From: Bradysia coprophila
Lineage: Eukaryota > Arthropoda > Insecta > Diptera > Sciaridae
DNA length: 64,000 nucleotides
Direction: 5' to 3'
NCBI RefSeq assembly: GCF_014529535.1
Contig: NC_050735.1
Coordinates: forward strand, 10,613,739 to 10,677,738
A program made the position numbers and the translations under genes. This document shows positions 1-15,987 of the stretch, one piece after another. The stretch's first letter is position 1. Each line of letters opens with the position of its first letter. The notes below the pieces were generated by a model. The model had not been told where the DNA came from and did not search any database. It was given only the letters and a program-made list of their open reading frames with translations.

Positions 1-3000
1 CAAGCTTGCTTGGCTTAGGCCGAAAACACACAAGCAATCCACAATTATGATGCATTTCCCACTGTAACACCACATACGTTAAACAATGGAAGACGTATCG
101 TAATTGTCAATTCCAGCAACACAAAATTTCTCCTATGTTTTTGGCCTTACATCAGTATTGATGTCTATTCACCAATGGCATATTTAAGTCTTTAAAAATT
201 CAATTAGTCAAATCTTTTCGTCAAATGGGCAGTATTCACTCATGTAAGTCACTTCACTTATATAACTGAACTAACTGAGACAGTGAAACACAAATTCATC
301 CGGTTGAAAGTCCTAAATCATAGATAGTAGCTTAGATTCTTGATGGAAGCATTTTGCACATTCTAATATGTGGAACTTTTACAACTTCTAATTTCTTCAA
401 AATAGACGCAGACTTACAGATATGAATTTGCTTCTTAAATCTTTGTAAATCGTCACAGAAGGTGAAGGGAAGAATAACCAACAAAGGTTTTATGGGCGAA
501 TCTGTAGGCATTTTGCAAAAACAAATTTATGGAAGAAACCGTAATTTATTTTCACAAATTGACAAAAGCATTAGCTAATCCCGTTAGCTCCTTTCTGGAG
601 CCAGTTGATAATACCCCTACCCCATTCAGTCAAAAGGACAAAAATACTTACCGTCGGTACTCGTATTCTCCGAGCGTATGTTTAGTCGAGACTTGACGAC
701 GACGACGAAGACTCGACGGTTGGATGTTGTATTTTCACTTCAATCGACATTTTCTCGATGCCAAATAAGCCTCTCCAATTGGAAACAGTCAAACGCGAAA
801 CAAACTGTGGTTTGAAGAGAACATAAAAGTGAGGTTATCACTATAGGTTTGATCGCTAATACGGCTATTATACGTACTGTTCAACTTGTAAAACTTGTAA
901 AATGGTCTAGAGATTTAATATTTGCGTGCGGATTGACCTTTTCGTTTCCTTTTCATTACCCTGAACGAGCACATTTCCCTGAACTAGCACATTATATATG
1001 AAGGCTCCATAGATGTCATTCATTAAAGAAGAAAATGTGCTGAGGTTTCTAATAAAACACTTTGTATTCAAAAAAATTCAAAAAAAAATATTTTTCTAAA
1101 TATTTACTGTTGGTTGAGCGGTGAAATTTGGCTGAGTCTGGCTATGCACATCATTATAGTTTTAGCTGTCTCACGCGATCTTTCTACTCTTCCCGCCTTC
1201 TTTTTCTTATTTTTTTTAACACTGTCTGGATCAACGTATTTTTCTGATTAATCTTAATTTGGTTCATATTAAAGAAACAATAGGAAAAAATGTTCCTGTT
1301 TGTTTCTATTATGTTGAAATCAGCTGTTAAACAGTCGACTTCGCCTCGAACTTTAATTTTGTATGCAGCCGATCGCTAAAACCTTCAAAAAATGATTCCT
1401 CTAGTTGATATCTCATGGATTGCTGAAGACACTAAAGCTCAACAACGTCATCAACACCCCAAGCCGAGGCTTTAGCCGACTTTAAGAAAAAGGTCGGCTC
1501 TCATGACTGCATAGGAGTTGGACGTATCCTCCTGCCTCCTCTTCCACACTTGATAAAAGTCTTTGAAAATTCATTGGAGGCAGACTTTCCTTTATTTGAA
1601 AATATTTTGCTAAGTCGTTAAAAACTATTTGGTTTGGTGAAATTAAAGTTATCTGCAATTCAATCACCTATGGCTTCATCCCGGAGAAACTGACTCGTAA
1701 AATAATCTTTGACTTCTCGTAAAATTGGGTTCCTAAAAACTCACTTTTCTACCAACCTATTCACCAGAAAATCAACTATTTCCAGCAACTATTTTCGTTA
1801 TTTTTACTCACTTTTCCACTTTTTTACTTCAAATTTTGCGTGGAATCCCTGTAATTCTTAACCAATTAAGATGATTCTTTTTTTAAAATGTGTTTTTTTT
1901 TTTTTAATGTGTGTAATGAAATATTAGATGCTAAGTTCGAAGATGGTCTATGTAAGGGAAGCTATCTCAGAAAAAAAGGATTTTACACTGTTGATTATAG
2001 ATTATGAATAGAAAAAGATTACTTTGATGAAATTTTATTCTGTTGGGTAGTGTGGGTTAAACATTTAAGATTGTTTTCGATGATGAAAGAAGTAGAAAGA
2101 CTATTTTCATCAGTCGATGCCCATCCTTTAACCGGTAAACATCTCTTGTTAGTGAGCTTCTTTCTAACGTCTTTTAGTTAACTATCGAATTTGAAAATTG
2201 ACTAACAACGTGATTTGATAGTTGATTATGTAACCATCACTCTTTGTAGGCAATATAAGATAAGTCATTCTCAACTTATTTCTTAATTTTTTTAAATGCA
2301 ATATTCCAACAATCAAACAAAACAATTTACAACTTCCACGAGTGTGAAGTAATGATATTTTACTCATCGCACTTTTTCATTTTTTACTATAGTGAAAGAG
2401 TCCTCTCATCGTTTCAGATTCGCAAAACTTCGCATCTATGGCCGTAATTCACACGAGTCGCATTTTATTGGTGTTGAGGAATCTCGCTCCGCGTCATTCA
2501 CAATAATTCACAAAGTGACATCTTCCTTATAGAAAATGTGTCAAAATCTTGCTTGATTGAAAATCTTGCTGCAAATTTATAAGAAAAATGAGAGCTCAAA
2601 GAGGAGTCAAAAATCATTCGGTCTTACGTTCGAAGGCTTATTGCGAAGAACTTTTTTTGACAAATTTTGTTGCCATTAATGCAGAGTCATATTAATGTGA
2701 TAAATTTGACAATTTTTTTAGAAAAACAGGATATGAAAAAATAAATTGGAATCAAATGAAGTTTAACAATGAAAAATATATTGAGAAAATTGTCAGTCAA
2801 TAGACCTGACCCGCCCAAAAGGTGAGGCCTAGTTTCAGAATAACAAAAAAATCATTTCAAAAATCCCGGCGATCTCTGTTGTTCTAGTACTTCAATGCAT
2901 ACCAACAGGAAAAACTAACAACACTGTTCGGCTGCGCAATAATTATTTTAGCTTGACATTTTACAGTAAACATAAACATCCAACGGTCACTTTACATCGT

Positions 3001-3012
3001 AACCAATTTGAA
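1..3012. other. Intergenic, no gene recognised
   Basis: I found no convincing coding exon here; the open frames are short and without recognisable domains. Near 2440-2560 there is a fragment resembling one arm of the hairpin repeat at 19027-19130 (shared stretch around CGCGTCATTC and CACAATAATT). The last few hundred bases should hold the promoter and 5' UTR of the ALMS-motif gene, but I see no clear TATA box. Confidence 0.5.
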
Positions 3013-6000
3013 ATGGCTTCGAGCGATAAAAATGTATTTGGAAACATCGATCCATGTCCGAAACACTCAATGCCGAGTGCCCTCAGCTCAACGATACTGG
3101 ATTACTATCACAGATACGGACGAAATAGAGACCTAGAAAGGTATCTACGTTTTCGAAACCGATCCTCAAGTGGCAGCAGCATTCAACTGTCGCCGACAAA
3201 TGATTCTCGCGTTGGTAAGTCACTGGAGAACATCAACATTTTGGAATCGTGTGTGGAATCCGAAAAAAGTTTGCAAAAATCGAAATCCAGTGAATCGATA
3301 AATCGGTCTGGACGCTCCAAGCCAGAACTGACAACGGGACAGTGTGAAAACAGTGCCGACACGTCTGACAATCAAATCAAATTGACAACAAAGAAGGCGT
3401 TAAAATCGAAAAAGAAATTCAACATCAATATGGACACACACATCGAGATAACGCTTCCACAGCAATTACCACATTCATCCCATCAACAAGTGGAACAACA
3501 ACAACCGTCATTCGATGCACTCATGCATCATGACTTTTCGCAACAAAAAAGTGAATTCGAAACCAGTCAAACACAAACCGAACGAATCGAGTTCCCGAAA
3601 ACTCCGAATCGATCTGAAGTCGATGCAATTGATGTTCCGGCACGACCATCATCCGTTGCTAGCAGTGCTGCATCAATATCGAACAAACAACGATTGGAAT
3701 GGGACTCAATGGCTGATGTTGGTTACTACAAATCCACCGACAATCAGCTGACAAATCTCACCGAATTTGAGCGGAAAGCTCTCAAGAAGTTCTTTAATTC
3801 ACACGGACTCAATTTCGATGAAGAAATTCTTGTGTTCGCTGGTAAAGCAAAACTATCGAACTCAGTGCCTGAGTTAACAAAGCGAACTGAAAAGGCACGG
3901 ATACGAGAGAAATGGGAAGCTGCTTTCCAGAAAATTTTAGAAGAGAAATATGCAAAGAGAAATGCCAAAAATAAAGAGGGCAAAGTGGATCCGAAGCGAC
4001 TGTGGCAGAGTGCCTTGGTAAAATTTCGCGAGAAATACGGAACACAATTCAATCCGGAATCTGATCTTTGCATTACTGAGCCAACCGTACATAGTACACC
4101 AATTTTAAGCGATTCATCGAAGGGAGCCATTCCGAAGGTACGAAGTATTTTGCTGGATACGATCAAGACGGAAAGTTCCACAGAAAAGGAACCATCTGAA
4201 CATGTGGAAAAAGCTTGCCAAACGAGTATGGTTATAACGTCATCGAAGGAGTGCCAGGTCGATGAAACAACGTCAGACATGCTAAGCGTTTCAGACCATC
4301 AGCTTGGAGTTACCTCAACTGACAACTCAAAGGAAAGCGAGAAATCGACCGACTATAAAGGAGGAATGGTTTCAGCGGCTAGTTTCGAATTTGTTGCTCC
4401 TGCCGCGTACAAGGGCCAAGATAAGGAGAACATTCCACCCCGTAAAAAGGAAATTATTTTCCCACCGAACGAAGGCCGACAAGACGAAAATAAGGAAAAT
4501 GTTCCACCGCGACAACTGAATGACAACGAAATTATTGACAAGTTTCAACTGTCCACTCCACCAAAAACAACCACAACAACAACTGACTCTAGCCGAACGG
4601 ACGAGATTTTCGGTGTAATTTCAACATTGGAAAATGATCTAGCGAGAGGTGTCGAAGTTCTGTATTCGTTAGCCAGTGCGAAAGAATTGAACGAAGAGAA
4701 GAAAAAGAAACTTGTGCGCAAAATCATAAAACGTATCACCACTGCCAAATACAAAGACTCTACGGCCTCATCTGAATCGATCGTCAGTTCGATCCAGGGC
4801 TATGACTCGGAAACGTCTAAATCAGTTGTTGGAAATCCACATTCCCGGCCAAATATCAGTGGGGTGAACACATTATCCAGCACTTCGTCGTCGAATTCCA
4901 ACAAAGAACTATCGGTGTCGAGTGCAAAAGTGGCACAGCCGGTCAAGCAGGACAATTCGAAGGAGAATTCCATCAAGGATTTTCTGAAACCGATCACAAA
5001 TTCGGAAGTGGAATATGAGCGAAACAGATCCAAAGAGAAGAGAGGCATTGAACAATTACCGGAGACTGAAAGCGAACGTCAGCTGAGAAAGAAATCGATC
5101 CATTCGGATGTGTCACAGTGCGATCCCAATATTTTGAAATTTGTGGAGCAGCAGAGACAATCTCAATTTGAATGGATAGACCGAGAAATCTGCCATCTGG
5201 TCAATTTAAAGGAATTTCTGCAAAAGAAACGCGAGTCTGACATAATGAAGGATATCATAAACTTGGAGATGAATAGAAAAGGAACGAGTTTATCGCGTGG
5301 TACCGATAAATCGCAGGAAAGCAGTGGAGTAATTTACGAAAATGTTACTGTCGATCCGAAAAGCACCGAACCTAGTTATGCGGACGTGCATGGAATCTCC
5401 CAAGAAGGTAAGGTATTTTCACTTATTGCACGAGTCTTTCGTGACTAATCTCTTATGCTTTGCTCAGCCTTGGCTTCAAGATCAAACTCAAACAAATCTG
5501 CCCTGAAACCAACACCAAAGGAAAACCAGCATCAATCTCATGAAAAAGACGAGATCAGCAACGCCTCTTCGTCGCTGGAATGGAACTCACATATCAATAT
5601 GCAGCAGTTTGTTCGCAATCGCACCAAACTACAAACCCCAAACGACGACATCGTTTCTTATGCTCAGACCAAGGAGCGTGAATTTCTTGGAAAATACGAG
5701 GGCATCCGTTCCCGACCCATTTACACTCAGCCATACAGTTCCGATCATTCGGATCATTACTCTGAACCGCATGACATAAACCGCAAACCGTTGGCGAAAA
5801 AGAACACCAATCATGCATACACATCAATTACAGGCTCCGATGGATTTCTATCGTCGGATTCGGTTTCGATACCGGTTGCCAATTCAACATCGAACACAAC
5901 CACTCATCAATATGATACCAGAGCTTCGGTTGCTATTCAAACATCCAGCTCATTGGCTCGAACAGCGCCGATCTTCAAAGTGAAATCGGATTCTTGCAAT

Positions 6001-6871
6001 TGTGGAAGTACAACGTGTAATTGTGTGCACACCAGACGACCAACCGTTCGAGTCAAATATCAAACGAACGATAAACAATTGCAGGTCATTCCCGCAGCCA
6101 TTTGCTACGACATAAATTTCGACGAAAAGAAACGGCAAGCGGATGCGAACATTAAGACGGACTCGAACCGAACGAAGACTGAAAATTACTATCGTCATTC
6201 GGATTCTAGTTCAGCGTCGTCGAAGGATTCGAAGAAAAAGTCTGAGCCAAATTTCGTTGGGAATTTTGGTGGCTGTGCCAAGCTATCGTTACAAGACCAT
6301 TTGAAATCTGCAAGACCCGATTTCGTGTCGCAGGCAGACGAACGACGCAAATGTGTGATTGAATTGCACAGTTTGAGGTAAATGATTGCAGAGCCATCGC
6401 GTGTTCCTAAGTTTAACTCAAAATTTATTTTTGCAGAGAAAAACGCAACGAGCAACGGAATCGTCTCTTCTTACTGTCGTCCAATCAGTCGCTGCGTAAT
6501 CACATTAAAACACTTAATCCACCGCCGATTGGTAAGTGAAAATAAATTATTTTCTGTCCAGGACGTATCCTCTAATCATCTGTTCCCTACAGCTGGCAAA
6601 CGTATTTTTACGACAAAAGCTTTGAAACAGCAGACTCGAAATCGATACAATAAACTACCCGAAATCGTGTCCAAAGAAGCGAACGAACGAAAAAATCGAA
6701 TCAAACGGAGTAATCGGATTGTGCGTGATATGTTCAATAAGGTAAGATGGCTGGACGCTTTCATGATCAATCACTGAACTAATATCCGTCCTTTATTCGT
6801 AGAATTTACAGAAACGAGTTCTTAAAGGACAAACCGATCTGTCCAACAGCGTCTTTGTTGCGGCAATTTAA
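3013..6871 (+). CDS. ALMS-motif centrosomal protein (ALMS1 family)
   Basis: Five exons: 3013-5407, 5468-6377, 6437-6531, 6593-6741, 6803-6871, all GT/AG and in phase, giving 1205 aa. The start is the ATG at 3013 in a good context (GAAATGG); the open frame runs further upstream but with no ATG. Most of the protein is low-complexity, Ser/Thr/Lys-rich and probably disordered. The C-terminal ~130 residues (from about 1070) match the ALMS motif, with LSLQDHLKSARPDFVSQ followed by a basic helical stretch spread over exons 2-5. ALMS motifs mark centriole and basal-body proteins (ALMS1, CEP295, C10orf90); the C-terminal position fits the family. Two KEN boxes lie at residues 471-473 and 494-496, both followed by PP. 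A role at the centriole or ciliary base is inferred from family. ALMS1 rather than CEP295/Ana1 orthology is likely but not proven. Introns are 59-61 bp. Confidence 0.82.
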
Positions 6872-7005
6872 GCAACACCAATCCCTCGGGATGTAAATAT
6901 TTTTTTCGTTTTCTCCTTTTCATAATTTAATGTTAGCGAATTAAGGAATTTTGCGTGAAATGAAAGTCAAAATAACAAAACTTCCATCAATCCAGCATTG
7001 CAGTT

Positions 7006-10000
7006 TTATTGTTTCACCGTAAAATTGTACTGAACATCGTCGGCATTCAGATGGGCGTTGCTGAACAGCAAATTACTCGTTTTGATCGGTTCGTGTTTCG
7101 TCACCACCTTGACCGTGTCCACACCCGGTGCATTGAATCGTTTCGCTTTTTGAGATTCTTCCAGCTTGGTGTACGTTTCGGGTGATATCCATTTCAGCAG
7201 AATGTCCCTAATTTCTTGAAGAATTGTGTTGATAATTCCTGTAAGTGAAAATCGGTCAGGATAAAGTTTCGGGATTTTTTTTAGCTCGAAAATGGTCACT
7301 CTTCTTACCGCATATCACGATAATTCCAGCTGTGATTGAGCACAGTCGGACTAAAAATTGCACAATATTCTCACGGTTCTGTTCCACAATTACTTTCAGC
7401 GCCGAAACGTCGTATTTGAAGTAGAGACCAGGCACACCATGGGATCCTTTATCATGATCTTAGAAAATTACTGGATACATTAGTAAACACAGAAAGTTGT
7501 TTCATGCAGAACAGTATTTTGAGCATCAGCAGAGAGGAGCTCTTAAGTGGGAAAGCCCGAAAATTGTCTATTACCAACTACCGAGCCAACTACAAATATC
7601 CATGTAAAAGTCATAAGAATTAATCGATAATAATCAGCGTAACTGCAAACTGCAACTCAAAAATTTTGTTTTAGCTTCCTTGCTTTTCGGAAAGTTAAAT
7701 GAATTGGAACAAAAAATTGTGAGTTTATGATCTGGATGGTTTTGTGAGGGTGAAACGATAAGTCGAAATCAGGCATTTGCTAACACGCACCGAAGCTAAG
7801 TTTAAAGTGTAAAGACCACTGAAGGAGGTAATGCAAATCTGGAAAAACACACAAAACTTAAGTTTCGTATGATTTTGATTGCAGTGCATTTCACTTCTCA
7901 TTTACGATTCAATAGAATATTTCTTGTGTTTATATACTTTTCCAATATTCACGCTGTTCTCCACATTCCATCAATTCTATAGAAATCGTTACACGGCTAC
8001 ACCAACCAAGCTGCTGACGATTTTCATTACCTTCACTGCTTACATACTTGATCAAAGTTGGTTTTCGGCTGGAAACGGAAACACACTGTCAATTTTGAAT
8101 TGCTGATATCGACAATTATGCTGCGTTCAGCCAAGGCCAAGGGGAAATATTTCAACAAATTTTACTGAAAAACCAATTTTGATCAATTTTTTAGTGAAAT
8201 AATTCTCAATATTGGGCCATGGTTTAGCCTGTGGTGAAAATGGCACCGTAATTGTCGATTACAGCAACTCAAAATTGACAATGTCTTTCCAGCTTAAGAG
8301 TGATATCGCCAAAACTTGAACCAATTTTGGTGAAAATAAATACAATGGTTCGGCGATCCAGGCAAGCTATAGCTCGTTAGAATCGTCTTTCAATTCTAAG
8401 AAATAGGGATCTTTTAGTTTTTCTGTTAGTTTCCCATTTTCGGAGTGAACTCTTGAAAAGTCATAGCATGTCAAGGGGTGGTGAAAACAGTTTTTTTGTG
8501 ATAGCTCAAGATAGACATGTTTCTAAAAGTTGAAAATTTGTAGGAATATAGGCCTTTGGCAGACCTTTATAAAGAGTATAATCATCGGTATGGGCCGCCA
8601 CCCGTTCTAGACTTATGACTCAAAATATGGTCAATGTTTGGTCAGTGCTACTGGCTTGCAACAGAATTTATCTGGGGTTTTTTATACGTGGAATAAAAGA
8701 GGGTAAGTCCAGCTACAACACCCTATAGTCAGTTCCGCGGATAAATTCTGTTGCAAGCCAGTAGCACTGACCAAACATTGACCATATTTTGAGTCATAAG
8801 TCTAGAACGGGTGGCGGCCCATACCGATGATTATACTCTTTATGAAGGTCTGCCAAAGGCCTATATTCCTACAAATTTTCTACTTTTAGAAACAAGTCTA
8901 TCTTGAGCTATCACAAAAAAACTGTTTTCACCACCCCTTGACATGCTATGACTTTTCACGTGTTCACTCCGAAAATGGGAAACTAACAGAAAAACTAAAA
9001 GATCACTATTTCTTAGAATTGAAAGACGATTCAAACGAGCTATAGCTTGCCTGGATCGCCGAACCATTGTTTTCAAATTGGTTCAAGTTTTGGCGATATC
9101 ACTTAAGCAAAAGTTCATACCTTACGGCATTGCGAGTCCTTCATAGAGGCGAAGGCACCCTTATTGTTACACTATCCGATACAAAAACCATCCGTTCTAT
9201 ACAACTATTATTTTTGAACGTGCCAAAGAGCGCCAAAGGGAGTAAGCCCTGCGCATGTTTTGGACTGACACAGTGAACTTTTAACTAAAACGACCAAAAA
9301 TATTTTAGATGATGGTTGAGACATAAATTAGGTTGGCTCTCTTGTTAGGGCCCATCTAGCCGTGGAAAGTCATGGACCAAATTTTTTCGTATCGGTTATT
9401 GTAGCAATACATCATGAGAGGTTTGGAGCCGTGACATTACGAGCGACCCAAAGTGCTGTGGAGCATTGGTCTAAGAGTATTTTCTGTCAAAGGAAAGTCA
9501 GGATTGACAAAAATATTTGATTTTGGCTGTGGGAACAGTCCGTAGACTTTAGTGAAACTTGTGAAGATATAAGAATTTTTCTATGAAACGAAACATATTC
9601 TATCTGCCATACACGGTTCAGGTTTTCGTTTCAAAGTGTTGCCAAAGTATGGCTAAAATTACAAAAGTTATAATCAAGACCGCACTGACTATCTATCGGC
9701 CTGTTAAATAATTTCCAAGTCGGCCACAATCCATATTAAGATGGTGTCGATCCTTCGGGCCCAATCGCTCAATATGGTCAGTCCAGGCATGATTGTAACG
9801 TGTTCGCGAATACTTCCTCGTAAAAAATACGATCGTTTACTCATTAAAGAATAACTGTTCAAAAGTGCACAGTGTTTCTTTGCTACATCTCGAACTTGTC
9901 CTTAATTTTTGCAAGGTTTTATTGCAAATATTTAGAAGAACTCGGTTTGTACATAGTAGAAGAGTGTTGATAAGTCTTAATCTAAGCAAGCTACTAATCA

Positions 10001-12895
10001 TGCAGTAGTCTTTAAGAGCTTGTAGCGCAGAACCAAGATACATCAAACCAATTCATGCATCGTATACTATACTGACTATACAGCTACTAGTAACTAATTT
10101 GCTAACTAATAATTGCTCTTTATTGAGACTCAAATTTTAGATAACATGGCGAGCCGATTGCTAGACAGTTTTTACACTGAACAACTACACTGTGGCAGTG
10201 TTACTGTCTATCAATACTCATTCTGTAAATCGAACACATGAACGGCAATGAAAATGATTGACTATTTTATATGTGCGCATGTACATAAGATTACAGAATT
10301 TACCAATTTTTGTTTTTTATCAGATCATCTAAAACGGCTCATTAAATCAATCTAAAAACATTCGCCATGAAACAACTGTTCACACAATAAATTCACTCAC
10401 CGATGGGTCGAATGTTCTCTTTCACCGAATACTGAAACGTTTTTATGCGCGACATAAACGTTTCGATATCCGTCGGCACGACTTCGATAAAATATTGTGC
10501 CATCATTGAACTCTCGCCCAATATTTTCTCATCGCCTTCCAACGGATGAACAATACCGGCTGTAGCATCGCCGAAACTGAATCGATTGATGCGATGCGTA
10601 AAATTGTGCGTTGTTTCGTCAAATAGGGCACTGATGTGCACATGTCCCTGCGGGAAGTGAAGACTTTTTCCGCCGGTTATGTGGAAATTTCCAGCTACTT
10701 TATTCAACGTCAGGGTGCCCTGAAATGACGCGAATTATTTACATCGTAGCATTGGTGGACCCAGAGTGAGTATAAATTGAATTTACATACGTGAATTCGG
10801 CAGGCATCATGTGGTCTATTCGGTTTATTCGATCGTTGAGGGAGGCTGTACACGACGTTATGATCTCCTTTGAAAACGATTTCCTTGAAGATTACATGCT
10901 ACAACGGCGAATTTACGAGAAAATTTGTAAGCTTTCTTAGATATGCGAGATGGAAAGGTAAGAATTACCGTCAGTGAGTGGTATTCCTCTCGCAGATAAT
11001 CATTCAAATGTTGCACATACTCAAAGTATGCTTTCTGCTCGGGACATAAATCCCACCACTTTAATAGTAAGAGAATGTTTTATTGTTTTATTGAAAGAGA
11101 CTCGAATCAGAGTTGGATCGGTTATCCGAAAAACCGAAGATTTCGGTTCGGATTGAACCGAACCGAAAAATTCGGTTCGGTCCAAACCGAACTGAAATTT
11201 TTGGTTCGGTCCAAACCGAAATCTTTATTGTACTTAATGACTATAAAATAAAGCCGGTATTGTTCTTGTTCAACTGTGTCTGACCCTTTTTCCTAAATAA
11301 AATTACACAAACAATCCTTACGTTTGATTGTAAACGGACCTCATCATAAGAATGAATTTTTGGTGGGTTTCGTTTGTTTCTTTCGTTTTATTTGTTCCAC
11401 ACATATTCCACCACACAGAAATAGCGCTTGTCTTTACGTTTCTTCAATTCCACACGTACGTGTGAGTGAAACGACTCTCTTTACGCTTCTTTTGTTGACA
11501 ACGTATGGTTCAATGTGGAACAATTAAAGCTTTAGAATGCTATCCAAATAAAAACTTACGATGAGGTCCGTTTAATGGTACCGCACTCCAAGACGATTTT
11601 TCTCATCGCCTTGATCCGAACCGAACAGGGTTTGTATTAACAAAAATGTTCTCGAGAATTTTCATGAATCGTAAAAATCCCGAAAATCGTGAAAATTTAT
11701 GAAAATTCACGAAAAATTGTTCGTTTATAGACCGAAATTTTTCATATTTAAGATAATGAATATAAAGCTAGAGTCAACAAAATAAGTTTATTTCAGGTCT
11801 TCCAAATAAATAAAATTTTGACATGCAACAGACGAAGAAAGAACTTTCAATTATATACAGTTACATGAGTTATCAGGGTTATCAATTTCTAAGAATTTTC
11901 CATAAAATGAGTTCGTTATAGATGTTTGGGTAGCCCTTGAAACCATACGACGTCATGCGAAAGGAGACAACTATAGTCCTGTTGACATTACAATGTACCA
12001 TTCCAATCAACCGTAAGGATAGTTCGTGTAATTTTTTTTAGGAAAAAGGGTCAGGCATAGTTAGAAGTTCAACGAGAACAATACCGGCTTTATTTTATAG
12101 TCATTAAGTTAAATAAAGATTTCGGTTTGGACCAAACCGAAAATTTCGGTTCGGTTCAATCCGAACCGAAATTCTCGGTTCGGTCCAAACCGAACCTAAA
12201 TTTTCGGTTTTTCGGATAACCGATCCAACTCTGACTCGAATAAAATACTGACCGTATCGTCTTCTTCCAATACACCGAATGAGAAGACATTCTGATTTGT
12301 CGAGTCTAATATATCAGCTCCTATGCCTGTATAACAAAATAGTTGAAAAATTACCCCGTGAACATCACGAGCGTTACAATAGTACCACTCTTTTAGTTCC
12401 ACTTTTTTCCGTAAAAGGGAAAAAGTGGAACTATTGTAACGCTGCATATATGCAACGTTACAATAGTTCCACTTGTATAAGGAAAGTGAAACTAAAAGAG
12501 TGGTACTATTGTAACGCTGGTGTGAACATCAACAGTTTTGAAGGAAACAAATTACTTCGACACGGAGTGGCTACTGTTACATCAATATGTATCTTTAACT
12601 TGGAATCCATATCTGTGTCCGGCTTAAATTTAAACACTAAATCACTGTCTAGATAGTAGATCACTTCTTTGTACAACAGAAAGATGATGAGTGCCCGACT
12701 CAGCACGGAAACTGGAAGGGAAAATTTCGTTCTCGGTAAATATTAACGCACCGGAACCGGATATTGATAATTTCGTTTGGACTTACGTGTTCCTCCTATC
12801 TTCGAACTGGTTTTGTATTTTTCAGGTATTTTTGGGAATGCATCTAGCTGTCGAACGATTTTCAATCGATCTTTTGTTCCACGATTTCTAATCAT
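7006..12895 (-). CDS. ERGIC2: ERGIC2/Erv41 homologue, ER-Golgi cargo receptor subunit
   Basis: Eight exons on the minus strand: 12895-12787, 12711-12556, 12326-12253, 11058-10969, 10898-10791, 10719-10401, 7458-7309, 7238-7006. All junctions are GT/AG and phases agree, giving 412 aa (human ERGIC2 is about 377). ERGIC2/Erv41 pairs with Erv46/ERGIC3 in COPII/COPI vesicles and cycles between ER and Golgi. Matches include the N-terminal QLDAFPKIPE, the first membrane segment, KLKIHIDVTVATPC, GADILDSTNQN, NKVAGNFHITGGKSLHFPQG, HRINRFSFGD, YFIEVVPT and a second hydrophobic segment near LVRLCSITAGIIVICG. The luminal domain lies between the two membrane segments, as expected. Three introns carry insertions: about 2.9 kb (foldback at 8292-9112), 1194 bp (hAT at 11108-12233) and 229 bp (small MITE). 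The others are 70-75 bp. It is divergent from the AMPK gene. Confidence 0.93.
8292..9112. repeat. Foldback element in ERGIC2 intron
   Basis: Two arms of about 380 bp are inverted copies (left about 8292-8674, right about 8741-9112) around a spacer of about 65 bp. Examples are TGGTTCGGCGATCCAGG against CCTGGATCGCCGAACCA, and a matched pair around GGGCCGCCACCCGTTCTAG. The outer ends are GCTTAAG..GATATCGCC and its complement. I see no coding capacity or clear target duplication, so it is called a foldback or MITE-like element only. Confidence 0.85.
11108..12233. mobile_element. Non-autonomous hAT element in ERGIC2 intron
   Basis: Terminal inverted repeats begin CAGAGTTGGATCGG and end CCGATCCAACTCTG. 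The element is flanked by a perfect 8-bp direct repeat ACTCGAAT (11100-11107 and 12234-12241). An 8-bp duplication with CAGAG-type ends is characteristic of the hAT superfamily. The subterminal regions are filled with AACCGAA/TTCGGTT motifs in both orientations. No transposase is visible. Removing the element and one target copy leaves an intron of about 60 bp, like other introns here. Confidence 0.9.
12358..12531. mobile_element. 154-bp hairpin MITE in ERGIC2 intron, 10-bp TSD
   Basis: The element 12368-12521 has inverted ends around AGCGTTACAATAGTACC and contains a second nested hairpin with TGCATATATGCA at its centre. It is flanked by the direct repeat GTGAACATCA (12358-12367 and 12522-12531). 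A 9-10 bp duplication suggests a Mutator-like (MULE) mobiliser; that is inference. Removing it restores an intron of about 65 bp. Confidence 0.75.
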
Positions 12896-15557
<2,662 letters not shown>

Positions 15558-15987
15558 ATTTGTTCCGATTTTTTTTTTAAGTTTTATGTTCAGTATAGGA
15601 TTGAGGCGGAGTGAAGTGAGCGTAGTGTTTGAGTATTTTTTTTTTGTTTGTTTTTTTTTTAATTTAAGAAGTGAGCATAGCTGCGAAAGAGAGAGAAACA
15701 GACGATGATTATATATTTTGTTAAAAATTCAATAAAAATTCAAATTCAGAGTTTAGGCATTTTTTGTAAACAGTCGAAGTATTAATCTGCCTCAACATCC
15801 CATGAACGGTTAGCGACTTTTTTCGCTGCATGTAGTTCTACTCTTTGAGAAAGCAATGTTTCTTCGATAGCAACAATGAAAAGATTCATGTGAGTTTTGT
15901 GTTTCAACCATTATTTTTTCGATATGTTATAAACCTGGACCGTAGGGTGCCAGGCAAAACATTTTTTTTATCTATCTACGTTTCCAG
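15558..15987 (+). other. AMPK alpha 3' UTR and spacer
   Basis: This holds long T runs and an AATAAA near 15730 that could end the AMPK mRNA. I see no coding exon. The stretch ends in CTACGTTTCCAG, a plausible splice acceptor next to the aminotransferase fragment. Confidence 0.5.

Noticed and set aside
3744..4280. Minus-strand open frame of 178 codons inside the ALMS-motif exon
   Set aside because: It is the shadow of a strongly coding plus-strand exon and has no domain of its own.
12279..12656. Plus-strand open frame across ERGIC2 exons
   Set aside because: It runs through the hairpin MITE and antisense to two ERGIC2 exons.
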